A stretch of DNA of 64,000 nucleotides from Cyathus striatus (GCA_025738555.1 JAOVFP010000009.1:3720001-3784000), one strand, 5' to 3'. Shown: positions 32,810 through 45,780, counted from the stretch's first letter. A program made the numbers and translations. The notes: generated by a model from the letters alone, not told the origin.

Positions 32810-34671
32810 GGGCCATCAACTTTTCGAGTTACCGGTAACTCGAATGGAACTCGACTGACACTTAACTTAGGAACTTAACTTATAACTCGAAAATGTAAAT
32901 TATCTTGATTTGTATGGTTTATGACAGATGTTACCTCACCTCTATGGATTACTAAATTGTTGCGCGTTCACCATTGTGCCTCGCGGTCGTTATTTCCCAC
33001 GCCCTGAATGTTCATTCTATTTTTTGATGCCGCTCGGCGCTCTCCATCAAATTGATTAATGTGCGCCGCGTGCTGTTTTCCACGGCCCATTTGATCGTGT
33101 ACATATCGCTCATCATTATCACACACAGTGAGCAACTAGTATTCTTGTTTATGGTCGAGTTTTTGAGTATTTCATACCAATTTTTGCGAGCACCTATATA
33201 TATTAAATATTTCCACAGTGCAGATAAATCATAGATGAATACTAATATTACTATTTGAGAACCTGAGATTATTATTATGCATTTTAAATCTTATGGAGGC
33301 ACAGTACACTATATTTATGAAACTAATAATATATTATATAGTAAATAATGTACTTCTTGTTGTATTAAAAAAATAATGAGAAGAGCGCAAAAAATGAGTG
33401 AGGAATGCACAAAATGAATGCTCACTGTTGAGCACAGCAGTGGAAGAAGCGTGACACCACTACCATCAATGCATTGGAAGCGAGTGGAATGATTGGGAAT
33501 TTGATGGGTGGTGTGATGGCGCTATTTTTACACATCCGCGGCGGCAGGGGTGGGCATGGGAAACAACGAGCTAAGGGATCGCGACAACAATGAGGACAAT
33601 CATAAAGTATGAGTTTTTGGTTATGGAACTTGAGGAACTTAAGTTAGACACTCGACTGGAACTTAAGTGGAACTCAAATGGAACTCGACTCAAATTCAAG
33701 TGGAGTCGAGTGGCATTTATCACTCAAACGTAACTCGATGGTAACTTAACTGACACTTGAATTTAGCATAAGTGAGGAACTTAACTCCACTCGACTGACA
33801 CTCGAAAAAAATTATAAGCGAGAAACTCCACTCGACTCGATAGAACTTAACTTTCACTCAAAAAAAATAAGCGAGAAACTCGACTCAACTCGATGGAACT
33901 TAACTTTTGCTCAAAAAAATAAGAAAGAAACTTAACTTTACATTAGGGAACTTAACTTTTACTTGAAAAATAAGAAAGTTCTACAATTGTATTGTATGAA
34001 GTACCCTACAATAATACATACAGTAGTTTGTGTTAATGGCGCGTGAAACAGCCAAGGACAGTATGTTTGCCATCACGCACTATTGATGCGCGTCAGCAAA
34101 AGCCGTTAACTCCGGAATCCCTGTGGCCGAGCGCGTGTCCTGGCGCATGTACCGAAATAGTACCAACGCTGCAGCGGTGGCCACACCTCTGAAACAAGGT
34201 GTAGCTGCATGATTTTGCATATGGAAGGCATTCCATATCTCTCAGGAACTATCGTACTAAATATAACTAACATAATTACCTATTTTATGTTGGTGGTGCT
34301 ACTAATGACATAATAAAGTACATCTAAAAGTTAGTCGTATCAGAACTTAACTTTGACTCGAAATAATTAAAGGGAACACGACTTTCATTCAAAAAAAAAT
34401 AAGACAGGAACTTAAGTTTACTCAAGGGAACTCGACTTTCACCAAAAAAAAGTAAGCAAGGAACTTAAGTCCACTCAAGGGAACTCAACTTTCACCAAAA
34501 TAAAAAAGTGGGGAACTCGAGTCCACTCGAAATAAGAAAATGGCCACTTGAGGTAACTTAACTTTGACTCGAAAAAGTTAAGCGAGCTCAAAAGTGGAAC
34601 TCGACTATAACTCAGGTGTAACTTAACTTTAACTTGAAAAACTTAACTGGAACTCGAAAAGTTAGCAGCCC
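32810..34671. mobile_element. Long-TIR element with 9-bp duplication, copy 2 (1.86 kb)
   Basis: Flanked by CTGCAGTTT at 32801-32809 and 34672-34680. Its ends (GGGCCATCAAC and, inverted, GGGCTGCTAAC) match copy 1 at 13936-17261, and it shares its internal blocks, including a stretch with 'tgccatcacgc.ctattgatgcg' and many GAACTCGAC/GAACTTAAC words. The related block at 41.86 kb retains the site without the element. No transposase is present, so it must be mobilised in trans. Confidence 0.85.
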
Positions 34672-35157
34672 CTGCAGTTTACATTATAGGCCTTTATACC
34701 GTATAGTGTCGCTCTAGTCTATTTACCGGAGCAGTGCCCAGACAACAATAAGCGCACCAGTTAAAATCGATCAGCACATGAGGAATTCAAATGAGGCGCG
34801 TAGGACAACGGTTATATTCGATACCAGATCACCTTACCATTGAAAGATGATCACAATCTATTCATAGGTGTCCATCCTACACATCCGTTCTGAGCCGGTT
34901 ACGATCTGAACGAAACAGTTCATATGCTTTTTATCGAGCCATGTAGGAGATTGGCACCAACCAACATTTCAATGGTGAATTCATCGATTCTTAAGTGTCC
35001 ATTTCCTGTGATACTGATGCTTTTGTTCAAAACTTGAATATATATTGAACTACGCTGGGTCGTACAGATACTCTCCGAGTCCTTCATGAAGGAAAATGTT
35101 AAAAGACATTTCAAAAGTATAATCTATAGGTTAACAACGCCATGAAACTAGAATATT

Positions 35158-35235
35158 TTATAGGCAGTGTAGGAAAACGGTTACAAACACCGGGGCCACA
35201 CTAAGTTGAATGTTATGGATACATAATTATCTCCA
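35158..35235 (+). repeat. tRNA-like unit
   Basis: 'GGCAGTGTAGGAAAACGGTTAC' is the cleanest A-box-like motif. The paralogue is 42028-42110, which continues with the same 'actaagt.ga.tgtt.tgga' string. Confidence 0.5.
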
Positions 35236-35829
35236 GAATATTCTTGCCTTCACAAGCAAATGCATTCCCCTTATTTTTCTCGCACGTGTGCAGTCCTGGA
35301 TTGAAGTTCAGCAATTAAGGCATTATGCATATCTCAGTTTCTGCCTCCAACTCACAACATTTTGTACATAAGAATTAACCAATGATTATAGCTCTTCACG
35401 AACCATAACGTCGAATTAGTGAGTTCTATCCAGCGGTTCCTGTGATTTTGTTATGGTGGCACTAGTACCTAAGCCTACATTACCTAGAACGAGTAATTAT
35501 TCATCAACAATAGCATTAGGAACTCGATGGTAAAACTGACACTTGTACAGTGGGTAGTTGGTGGGTAAGTTCAATTTAACGATTCCTGTGCTTACCCTAG
35601 TTAGAACATCGTATGTTCTTAAGAGCTTTATCGATTTCAGTGATAGGGACAGCATTCACATCAAGGCAGAGGAACGGTGTCGACTGTCTTAGAGTTACTT
35701 ATCGTGAAGTTATAGTGACAATAAGTCACTGAACCCTGGTACGTGGGAACGTGACGATGACATTGACCAGGGTTGATTTGGTAATCACGCCACGCTACGG
35801 AGTGACGAGTTCGGCTCTCCATCGTCACC

Positions 35830-36900
35830 TCCAAATTTGAAACGTCCAACTGCAACACCTCACAAACTCGTCACCTCCCTAGAGTCGCCCTCCCTTGCAC
35901 ACTTCACACTCCTTCTCACCAACTTTGCAAGCACTCAAAACCTAGGCCTGCACGTACAACTAGACCCTCACCTTTCTCAACATCTTCGAGTCTCGTTACT
36001 GCCAATTCAAACACGCTGGATGATCTGGCTTCTTACAGTCCAGTCAGGTACACCTTCAAGTTCGAGGCTCCTTCCTCAGATCATTCATCCACACATCTCT
36101 ACCCCTGCTGCGTACGATCCGGCGAACCAACTCATCATATCGAACCGTCCCTGTATCGACCATCACGGCCACAATGGTACGCTATCAAGACACGCCCCAA
36201 TCTTGCACATGTGGAATTCTGAATAATACGGGAGGATGGAAAACAGAACTGCTATTGTACGCGTTAACTTGTAAGGATGCCAAAAGATGGTGGGAGTTAG
36301 GATAATAGGGTGATCAACTTCGGTGTACGTGTTTTATATCTCGTCGCTCATGACCATCATGATAACACCACTACCTACTACCCAGAAACTATATCATCCA
36401 GCGCTAGCGAATACACTCTAAGCTCCTTCGAACTGCCGAACTACCCAGACGTTCGTCGAGTTATTTCTTCAACCTTCCCACCGTCGAAGCGGCAGGCCTA
36501 CTCTCACGAAGACTTCAAGAAACGCTTGTATATCTACTCAAGTACGACAACTCGGTGACTTCAAGTTTTCAATAAAGAAGATGCTAACTCCTTGCGAAGA
36601 TACTGCCGGTTAGAATCGGGAGTGCACTAGTGACGTACACGTATGTCCCAAAACAAATTGATTCGAGATTCGAGAGGATAATTAAACTTATTCATGCAAG
36701 CTTATAGTGATCACTGATCCAAAGTCAAACTCAGCGTATTGACGTACACAAGCTGCTGTATATGCTCCTGGTTTTGATATCCTCCCTCCAATCATCAACG
36801 AACACGCATCGAGTTGCTCAGGTTCAAGTGCAAACACCTTCAATGGATATAAGAATTTCATCCGTCAATAGGTTTGAAAATCAACTGAATAAAGTGGGGA
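35830..36900 (+). pseudogene. Relic of a repeated gene, block 1 copy
   Basis: Related relics occur near 42430-43500, 47270-47540 and 48200-48500. Here 36310-36558 reads 'VRVLYLVAHDHHDNTTTY' and ends 'EDFKKRLYIYSSTTTR'. The block 2 copy reads 'VRLVYLAAHDLHAYTTQLSS'. Frames change between conserved stretches in every copy, so all look dead. The parent family is not recognised. Confidence 0.35.
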
Positions 36901-37250
36901 CAGTGGGAGATTTATGAAAGACAGTGGAAACAGCGGGGGTACACTTGGAACCAGCAACTCTCAATACATAATACGTTTCGTAGAGGGGACAGTGGACATA
37001 TAGGAATTACTGGTAAGTATAATTACTAGAACAAGATAGGGACATGCATGGCCCAGGAGGATAAAACAAGTCCGTAAAATAAATTACAAAATTCGAAGAA
37101 AGGGTTCAGGAACGTATGTACGTACACATCTCATTGGTAAAACGAAGAACTGACCCATTAAGAGGCAGTCCTATACGCAGGTACAGCATACTCGGGATCA
37201 TGACCTGGACTGCGCTCACTAACTGGCCGCTATCCGCTCCAGCTCCAGTC

Positions 37251-39000
37251 CTATATCCGACCCTCTGCCGCGCGTTGTGGCTCCTTTGTAGACCCATAAG
37301 GATCAAACGAAGCAGCATATGGATTGTGCACGTTTTGTGAAGATGAGCCGCCCGTGAGCGCAGGGAGTGTGGCAGTCCTTGATCTTGAAAGCTCAGCACC
37401 AGCGGGAACCGTAGCCTGCATAGACGTAGGCTGATCCAACTCCTCGTTAAATCTCGTCACGCCCAACCCCTGAGATCGCTGTTGCTGGGGTGCATATAAA
37501 TTTGGATCCTGAGCGTACCCCAGTGCCTTCCCCTGCGCGTCCCATTGCTGAAGTGGAAGATGCAAGTCAGAGTGATTCGGGTTAAACACGCCTGAGTTTC
37601 CGGGGTTTCTGTAAACATTGCTATTGTTGATGTTGGTGAGTGAGGGGTCGCTGTCGTAAAGTTGCGTCCGGAGGAGTTTTGCTTGTCTACAAGAGCCATG
37701 AGAAGAAGACATTAAGAGAAAGGAAAAGGTAATGTACCTAGCTTTACGTCTTTTATAAATTACGTCGGGTTTGGCACGGTTCATTTGTTTTAGGATATAC
37801 CACGTTGCAACGAAAGTGATAACAGTTGTAACGATGGTCACCAAGTCACTGATAACTTTACTTTTCTTGTCCACGGTACCTGTACACGCAGCATCAGCCT
37901 CTCAGAACTAAACTACACGAAAAGAAGTAAAAACCTTTACTGCTCTCCTCGAGTAACACACCCATATACACCGTAACCAGCTGCTTTGGCAAGGACAAAA
38001 AAGCAGCAAGACAAAACGTGGAAATTCCCATGCCGCACGATGCGAATACAGTAGTTGTATCTAAGTATCCGCGGTATAATTAGCCTATAGAGAACATTAC
38101 ACCAGGAAAGAAAGACGTACAATGTGCAGGAACAACACTGTATCGCGCAATAAGCGCAATCTTGAATCCGCCTTCTCGCAACACTTGCGCGAGACAGGCA
38201 TAAAATATGCTAGTCTTCTCGGTCTTTTCGCTTCGTGAATGACAGGCATATTTAGATGCGCTATATGCATCTCGTTAACAGTTGGCTTTGAAAGAATAAA
38301 GAGTAAGCGTACTAATAGTTTCCGATTTCACCTATGAATGTTCCGGCTGCCACGATTGCGAAACCTGGTCCGAGGCCCCATACAAGACCACAAAGGATGG
38401 CGACGATGTCATGTCCGAAGAGCTGTCACCCCATTAGAGATAGTGTATATGAATATGGTAAAAACTTACAGGAGGGAAAGAGATGACGAATAGAATGCCT
38501 ATGGGAATCAGCCAGCCAAATTTTAGACTGTCGGCAAGTTAGTGGAATGCGGGATTATAGACGTCAGGGAACGTACTTATGCATCCAATTCGTGGCGGGG
38601 GTTAACCAGTGCACAATCTGCGTGTGGTACACCAACATAAGTATACTTAAGGCCAGTATAACGACGAATATAATATAATACACTAGAAATTAAAAACAAT
38701 ATTGTTAGCATTTGATTCATAGTAACACAAAGAAACGATATGCAACATACACCACCACTCTTTCCGAATCCAATAGCTCCAGTTCATCGTAGACTTCCAG
38801 TCAATGGCCCCATTTTGTGACAACTCTCTAGCTTCACTTGGCGTCGGACTGGGGGTACGGCCCATCCCTCGCGCTTCCTCGACATCTTTAGGGTCAGGAC
38901 CACCTCCTACAACAGTAGAAGTACTGGATTTATACATATGTCCCTGAGGTGGCGGGTACCGTGGCGCGCTGTAGCTATAGTTGTATGTGCTATGTGACAT
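37251..39000 (-). CDS. TVP38/TMEM64-family (VTT domain) membrane protein
   Basis: Eight exons (39000-38751, 38682-38577, 38527-38470, 38422-38313, 38260-38121, 38060-37935, 37879-37738, 37686-37251) join in phase to 455 residues. The N-terminal tail is cytosolic-like and proline/serine-rich. Membrane segments follow: 'YYIIFVVILALSILMLV', 'WLIPIGILFVISF', then the VTT core 'FGHDIVAILCGLVWGLGPGF' and 'AIVAAGTFIGEIGNY'. Next come 'GGFKIALIARYSVVPAH', 'TTTVFASCGMGISTFCLAAF', 'LPKQLVTVYMGVLLEESS' and a last helix 'LVTIVTTVITFVATWYIL'. The order matches fungal Tvp38-like Golgi/ER proteins of the DedA/VTT superfamily, thought to act in lipid handling and membrane traffic. The glutamine- and asparagine-rich C-terminal 150 residues are disordered and probably cytosolic. 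Exon boundaries are mostly strong GTAAGT/GTATGT/GTACGT donors. Confidence 0.8.
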
Positions 39001-40860
39001 TCAGTTTCCTGGTGTGGGTGGCGTAGGGGGTAGATGCGGTGTTTGGGCTTTTACGGTTTGGATTTGAGATAGCGTGGGTGAGTCGACGAGATGTCGCAGA
39101 CACAAGAGATGTTGGGGAGGTTAGAGGATTGACAGAGTGTGTTGAAGTAGTATAAATATTGCAGGTGTCAGGACGAGTTATAGACACTGCGGCACTGGAA
39201 GGTTTACCGCATATTATAGCCATCATGATGCATGATCATAGACCTATGCAGATAAAAATAGAATACAATGACAATACTATTATCATGCTCTCGAAACATA
39301 GGAAATAACATACTTATCGTTGGTGAAAGCGGTTCTTAACTTCGTAGTCTTCGTAGTAGTAGTTACACGTATGGCCAATGTCATCGTCACTTTCGGTCTC
39401 TTACCCTACACTTGGCATAAGTGTGGCTAAGCATTTTCAAAATGACCTTTTCTTTCTTGTATCTCCACTGACACTCTTTCTTCCATGTCCCGCATAAAAA
39501 ATATCCATAGTGATAACTATCTTCTTAACCCCATTACTCAATTCATGCTATGCCTTTGGAGCTCACTTATCGCGCTCAATTATGTACACTGACTTCTTTT
39601 ACAAGCTCTTAGGAACGTTCGGGTGAGGGGGGAAAAGCAAGTATGTGGCAAAATCAGCGCGCATTTCAAAATAACTCTTATGAGTCGTGACAAAAATCTC
39701 CGAATCGGAATGGTTTAGTACAATTTTGTTCGGAAAGCTACCCGTGTATCGAATATTAGGGGAAATCAAACCTGGCCTCTTGGCAGAACGAAACAATCGG
39801 AGAGCGAAACAAAACAACTTCCCACGGAAACAACAGACTGAGCTGATGGAGACCGATGGCTGTATCGTCGCGAGCGGAGCTTGAACGCGGCATGCTCTTG
39901 GCCGTATTTCTGCGTCAAGGATTGGGTTCGTTTGCGCACTGCTGCAACCTATAAACTTTGAACTGGCAATGTATATGCTATATTTGGGAACAAAGGTTAA
40001 TTACATCAGTTTTAATTCTTTACACCATCGTATGTGTATCATTTTTGTCTTCTACTGTTAGTTTACTGCTACTAATCTGCTTCATGACGTTGGCGTGTAC
40101 CATAACCTTGCAATAAACATTATAAAAATCAAGTTATAAATATTTATAGTAGTGGCCATACGCATCCACACATTTCTGCTCTGAAATTTATCTGAGAATT
40201 CAAGGTATAGCTATAGATCTGTCATAGGCGAAGGACAGCAATCAATGAATTTCAATCCCAGATGAAGTCCGACGGTATCAACCATTCGGATTGTCACGAA
40301 GTGGAGGCTGTCAAATCTGGTACGAAACAAAATAAAGTTCACATACAACAACCTATTTACTTGGCACTGCAAAACAGCCAGGTTTAACTTCCCCTATTGC
40401 AAGAAGTGCTGTAAAATGAAGGCTTAGTAATACATAGCACTTACTATGCACTAGTCATCTTGAGTGCATCGCAAAATTGAATATCTGTAAGGCACAGGAG
40501 TTGCACGGAAGTCTTACCGACGCCAACATTGTACTATCCCAGCTTTCCTTTCTTCACTGTGTCACTTCTTGAAACATCTGCGCCACTACCATAATATTTA
40601 TAGCAGTTACGACTGGGAGACAAAAATCAAGAATGATTAGATTCATACAGCTGACGACGAGGATCGCAGTATGATGTGCCTAGCGGATTGTGCTGATGGC
40701 AACTTTTGATGGCGATATGTTTGGACGAGGATCCATCATCCATACATAAGTAGTAACTACTAACAACCACGCGACATTTCGGGTATGGCTCAGATATTAT
40801 TATATTACGCGATGTCCGAGTCGGATGTTCTGTACTAACTTTTCTACTTCCACCAGTTTT
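39001..40860. other. No gene seen
   Basis: Only short open frames without motifs (for example 39687-39884). No repeat or RNA gene was noticed. Confidence 0.5.
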
Positions 40861-40876
40861 TCTATTTGCTTAAAAA

Positions 40877-40965
40877 TTTGTTGACGAGGTTGGGAGATGG
40901 TTACTGTGTAGAATAAATGTGTAATTCATGATCAAGTCCCAGGTTCGAACCCGTTTAACTTAGAA
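40877..40965 (+). repeat. tRNA-like unit with intact B-box
   Basis: 'GTTGACGAGGTTGGGAG', 'ATGGTTACTGTG' and 'AGGTTCGAACCCG' correspond part by part to 30738-30832. Confidence 0.55.
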
Positions 40966-41639
40966 TACAAGTGCCTTCCTCTATAAATTCTTTTTTCAGG
41001 CTCTCATTGTCTGTAATCATGTTTATTATGCATCTATACTCTTTGCAGAAATTAGTTGGACTTCAACAAATATCGTGTAGTGTAAACAAATGCAGTGGTA
41101 CCTTAGTGGAACAGTAATATTCCAACTGTAAACATTCGTTCGGATGACACACTCCTGGTTACCACGTCATGTGCCATATATGTACATACACTTTTCTCTA
41201 CTAACGGATACAATTAATCTAACTGTCAAGCAAGGTCCTTACTAGCTTTAGTTCATCACTCGCTAGTTGGACATAATGTGTCTAGCATCTGGATGATTCA
41301 GAGCTGCTGTTGGTAAGCGGTAAAAGCGAGACTTACGATACCCGGGCGTATGTCGGCGTACTGCTACGGGAGTTCAGGACGGTTCACAAATGAAAGCTTA
41401 ACATATTTTATTTTTCTAAGGATGACATACTATAAGAATACGTATCGAATACGGTAGGTACACCATATTTACTATGCATGAATATGATAGCTAGCTTGGA
41501 TTTATGCTGGAAACTTATGTGTGGGCGTATCTTGTCGCTATTACCAAGCAAGTATTTAGTTATCACATTCAGACATAGTAAGCAGCACTACACCACAAAA
41601 TATATATCATTTCGAGCCAGTCAACATTTGGTTATCTGT

Positions 41640-41712
41640 CGACAGATTCAGAAGCACTGTAGAAAAGAGGTTACTACCTAATACTCAGAAGGGTGTATCA
41701 TCTATTCCTACA
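41640..41712 (+). repeat. tRNA-like unit with closing stem
   Basis: 'GCACTGTAGAAAAGAGGTTAC' near the start, and 'ATTCCTACAGAAGC' at the end. CTGTAG can pair with CTACAG as in the unit at 30369. Confidence 0.5.
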
Positions 41713-42027
41713 GAAGCCTATGATCTGTGTAGTTCTTTCTCTGACTACAGTACTTTTATTTTTTCTTCGACTAAAATGTTATGTAGCCCACATGTATTAT
41801 TATACATGTGCAAACCATGCCTGGCTGATAAAACATCCGAATGCTCAAACAAAGCCCTACAGTTTACAATATTGGCTATGCACTATAATATACCCTCTTC
41901 TTTCAGAGCAGTGGGTACGCATCAGCGAGGACACTGGTTAAAATCAATCAGCACACAAGGAATTCAAAGAGGCGCGTAGGACAGCAGTTATAAACATACC
42001 ATATCATCGCCGTACAACTAGATGATT

Positions 42028-42110
42028 TCATAGGCACTGCAGGATAACGGTTACAACCCACAGAGGCTAGACTAAGTCGAGTGTTGTGGATGTCCAACTG
42101 TCTCTGCAAC
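42028..42110 (+). repeat. tRNA-like unit
   Basis: 'GGCACTGCAGGATAACGGTTAC' followed by sequence paralogous to 35158-35235. Confidence 0.5.
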
Positions 42111-42429
42111 ATTCTTGCTTTGAAAATCTCCCATATGTTTTTATGTTAAGGTTGCAGTCTTACTAAGTTCTGGGAAAATATTCAAGTTGTTCAACAGATA
42201 ATTTAGATTATAGTGCAAGAGCTATCCTGAGCTATCTGATTTCGGATTTAAGATTTCCTACTCCTACCCCCACTTCTAACTGTGGCGACTTCGCGAACAC
42301 CTTCCCGCGAAATAAACGTACGATTATACTAATAGGTTGATTTTGTAATCATATTGCCAAGAACGCGTGACGGAGTAACGACTTCTGATGGCTCCGACAA
42401 GTGCGGCTCCGACGTCGGTGCCGTCACTT

Positions 42430-43500
42430 TCAAACGTTGAACCCTTCACACCTCACGAACTCGTCATCGATTCACCCCTTGTTTTCCCTACCCCCCACAT
42501 CCCATCCTCTTCACTCTCCCCCTGGCCAACCCTGTCCTAAACAAAAGCTGCGCGTTCAGCTAAACTCTAGACTTTCTCGTTGAACAAGGAGTCTCGTTCA
42601 ACTACTGCCAGCTCAAAACCCCGGATCTGGCTTCTGCTTGTACTCTTCACAGCTCACTTACCATCTATATCAAGTCTCTCTGGGAATGCACACGTACGTT
42701 CCATTGGTTTTCGCGTTTTTGCTTCCCATGTACGCTCAAGTATGCACTGCAACCCAGACACCATGATGTACGCCTGAGGGGAAACCTATCGTCTTAAATC
42801 AACACACGACCTTTCATATCAAAATTCTAAACGTTTCTGTCTCTGTATCACCGTACGCTACACAATGACAAGCTACCGAGGCGCAGAAAAGCGGATGCCT
42901 GCTGAGAGGGGCATGAACAGGGAGGATGTAGAATGGCGTTGGCATTGTAGGCGGCGAAGGATGCCAGCATTCGGTGGGAGGTGAAGTGATATGGCTGCTC
43001 AAGCGCTCACTGGTTAATTACAATGTACGTCTTGTCTATCTTGCGGCACACGATCTCCATGCTTACACCACTCAACTTAGCAGCTACACTCTCCAACTCT
43101 ATCGATTCTACTTCATGTGCGATCAACTGGACAATCTTACTCAGGCATTCGTCGGAAGTCTTCACTTCTTCAGCCGTCCCACAACGCACAACCCACCTGT
43201 TCACCAAAACTCAACTTAGAGATGCGGTAGGCCACTTTAAAAGACATGAGACACTCATGTACCTACTCAAGTGCCTAAAACTCGACGCTTTCGAGTCTCC
43301 TGCACAAGAATATGCGAATATTTACGCGGAACAACCAGAACCTGCGCAAAGCTAGCGAACCCGAGGGAGGATGTAGAGAGCTATATTCATCCCAACTTTT
43401 AGTTATCGCTGATGATTGACGTACTTTAGTCTCTATGCTAAAACCCGGTGTCGTCAGCCTCCCTCCCACCATTGTATCATCATTGTCCGTATATCGAATT
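42430..43500 (+). pseudogene. Relic of a repeated gene, block 2 copy
   Basis: 43008-43100 reads 'YNVRLVYLAAHDLHAYTTQL'. In another frame, 43040-43355 reads 'ISMLTPLNLAATLSNSIDST' and ends 'CLKLDAFESPAQEYANIYAE'. The latter resembles the copy at 47.3 kb ('LTLLNLDTTLSSSTDFTT'). No intron model joins the parts. Confidence 0.35.
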
Positions 43501-43509
43501 GTTCGGGTC

Positions 43510-44070
43510 TAGATACGAACCTTCTTGACGGATGTAAGATTGGTTATGTCCCGTTCATTTGCATTGTGGTAGTATGTCATGTCAATATCAGCCCTGTTCT
43601 TGAACAGGTACCAACCAATGCTTGATTGATTGAATAAATAAGCACTCAGTTCAATTACACGGTTCCTAAACTTCCATCTAGCTTCAATGTTTGCTTATAA
43701 TTTGATTCAAGAATGCGCAGAAGCACAACTTCTATCACGAGCGGCGAATTACAGAAATAAAAACGGCAAGTCTCTTTATACTTGTGGCAAATACGTAATC
43801 AACAAAGGCTGATACCAAATTCGCAGTTGTCTAGTTGCAACTTTCCGCCATGCCCTCAAAAATATTAATGTTACGGTAGGGCATGGGTCAACTCTGGTTC
43901 AACTCACCCTGTATCCCTTTTACAATGATTAGATTGTAAAATGTTCTACTTCATCACATTTGTCATACAGAGTTGTTTCTGACAAACTCCAAGTCAATGT
44001 ACCACCACAACTGAATTACCCACATAAATTGACTCACAGATTCAGTTGACTCCAGCTGGTCTGTGCGCCT
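43510..44070. other. No gene seen; upstream region of U2
   Basis: AT-rich spacer ahead of the U2 gene. A promoter element beyond the TATA box was not identified. Confidence 0.4.
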
Positions 44071-44079
44071 CCTCCTACC

Positions 44080-44087
44080 ATATAAAA
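44080..44087 (+). promoter_or_regulatory. TATA box of the U2 snRNA gene
   Basis: ATATAAAA about 26 bp upstream of the predicted 5' end of the RNA, consistent with RNA polymerase II start-site selection. Confidence 0.6.
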
Positions 44088-44105
44088 ACCCTTCAAACCC
44101 TCCCT

Positions 44106-44275
44106 AAACCTCGCCGCTCCGGCCCTTGGCTTAGATCAAGTGTAGTATCTGTTCTTTCTAGATTAACCTCTAGAATGACCGCACAGCGGTTCTTCACGGT
44201 TTTCTAATTTTTATCTCCCGAAGGTTCCAGCGCTCTGCTTGCACCACTGGGATTGAGATGACCTTTCTACTGCAC
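44106..44275 (+). ncRNA. U2 spliceosomal small nuclear RNA
   Basis: The 5' part is the unmistakable U2 core: 'CTTGGCTTAGATCAAGTG' then 'TAGTATCTGTTC', containing the branch-point recognition sequence GTAGTA (44142-44147). Stem I is formed by the GC-rich 'CCGCTCCGG'. Stem IIa pairs TTCTAGA (44156-44162) with TCTAGAA (44169-44175), and IIb pairs ACCGC with GCGGT (44178-44190). A single-stranded Sm site AATTTTTAT follows at 44206-44214. A 3' stem-loop can form from AAGGT...ACCTT and CCAG...CTGG (44221-44265). The 3' end is estimated. As U2 it would pair with intron branch sites during spliceosome assembly. It lies between duplicated blocks, so it could be one of several copies. Confidence 0.85.
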
Positions 44276-44566
44276 TAACAGATTGTGTTGTCTGGGGCTC
44301 TTTTGCTGTGGTTACCATTGTCTTCTCTTTGCTCGATGTTCTGTATACTGTCAATTGATGGTAGACAGCATTCAGCAAACAGATGATTGTATATTATTCT
44401 ATCTTTAGCAGCTTTCCGTTGCCTCGCGACCAGTGGGCAGTTCAAATGGTCAACGTTCAATGTGATGGGTGCGGGTTCGGTGTGTTATGTAGCCAGAAAC
44501 GTATAGCAAGTGTACCTATTTCATAATACAATCTTAATTTGCATAGTACTTTCTAATTATTCGGGC

Positions 44567-44640
44567 GGTTTAGGGGCGTGTTGGAAAGCGGTAACAACTG
44601 ATTTCTGCACTTCCTACAAGGACTTCCGCTTGTAGAGCAG
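44567..44640 (+). repeat. tRNA-like unit
   Basis: 'GGGCGTGTTGGAAAGCGGTAAC' as the A-box part, ending 'CTTCCGCTTGTAGAGCAGG'. It lies about 290 bp downstream of the U2 RNA. Confidence 0.4.
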
Positions 44641-44699
44641 GAAAACTACCTGCGCTGCGATTCTCAATATATTCGACATATCGACAGGTTCCAAATCGC

Positions 44700-45440
44700 A
44701 TTACGTAATCGGCAAGGACGCGTTCATACGCGTTCTCTACCTAATTCGTCGTCCCCGCTCACTCTCTTTCTCACTTTCCCCAAATTATACATCTTCGTAC
44801 ACCGCTCCGACAATACCCATCCCTTGCGACACTCCGAGCTCTCAAAATAGATCTGACATCGGCACCGACACAAGACCCTGAAGTTTGACAAGAAAACTTG
44901 TCTCCTCGCAAACTCCTCAATTCACTGGACTTTCGTACTTGAGTTTCCTATTCTTCAGGATTTTTTCAAGCTATGTTCTTTATAATATCTAGCATTTCGT
45001 CTTCCTATATACGCAATCTGACTATCTTTAGATATATATTGATTTTCCTAGTATTTAAACCTCTGTAGTTACACTACAGAATAAAATGAAGTTTCACTCC
45101 CCCTCACCTTATAACACCCCAGTCTGACGGACGTTTCGACGACTTGCATATTTGTCTTTGACTGGGTGCACCTAACCGACTTACCACCTCTTCGCGCTAG
45201 TTTTAGTCCGAATATATCTATTTTTATTATATCTTACGAGTTATCTATGTTATAGATATTATTCACTGGGCAAGGCGATCTTGTGAGTTCTAGAGACGTG
45301 TTATGCGAATGTGACACTGTTGTAGACACAAGTACGCAGACCACCTGGATGTGTGAAGGGGTTCAATTACAAACACGGCACCCAGCGACTATATCACGAA
45401 TCAGAAATAGGGCTTAGTCGATAATCCATTATCATTTGGA
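44700..45440. other. Pyrimidine-rich stretch, possible LTR remnant
   Basis: 44750-45120 is strongly pyrimidine-rich with TATA-like runs and no coding frame, in the style of a solo LTR, but I could not define ends or a partner copy. Confidence 0.25.
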
Positions 45441-45442
45441 TG

Positions 45443-45525
45443 GTTTCGAGCTACTGTTGGTAAGCGGTTAATAGCAAGAACGAGATGGGTCCCAGGGGTG
45501 GGTTCGAATGCTACAACAGGAGGCT
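45443..45525 (+). repeat. tRNA-like unit with closing stem
   Basis: Paralogue of 30369-30448. Here the terminal strands are CTGTTG and CAACAG, so pairing is kept although the bases differ. B-box 'GGGTTCGAATGC'. Confidence 0.5.
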
Positions 45526-45704
45526 CATATTTGCAATGTTGGAGTAGGTTTTTTTGGAGGATGGCTCTAGATGAATAGACCGATACTTACACTAAGTTCG
45601 CAGCATTCTTATGCTTAGATAACGGATATGGTATGCATGTGATACATACAACGGTACATACAAAATTGGTACACTGGAATCAATTTCTGGCTAGCTGTCA
45701 ACAG

Positions 45705-45780
45705 TACCAGAGGCACTGTAAGAAACAGGTTACTGGGTGAAACTCACGAGAGCGTATGATCAATTCCTGCACTGACGCCT
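45705..45780 (+). repeat. tRNA-like unit
   Basis: 'GGCACTGTAAGAAACAGGTTAC' followed about 45 nt later by 'ATCAATTCCTGCACTG'. Related to 41640-41712. Confidence 0.4.

Noticed and set aside
33052..33234. Short open frames inside the long-TIR element copy 2
   Set aside because: Not conserved in copy 1 and without motifs.
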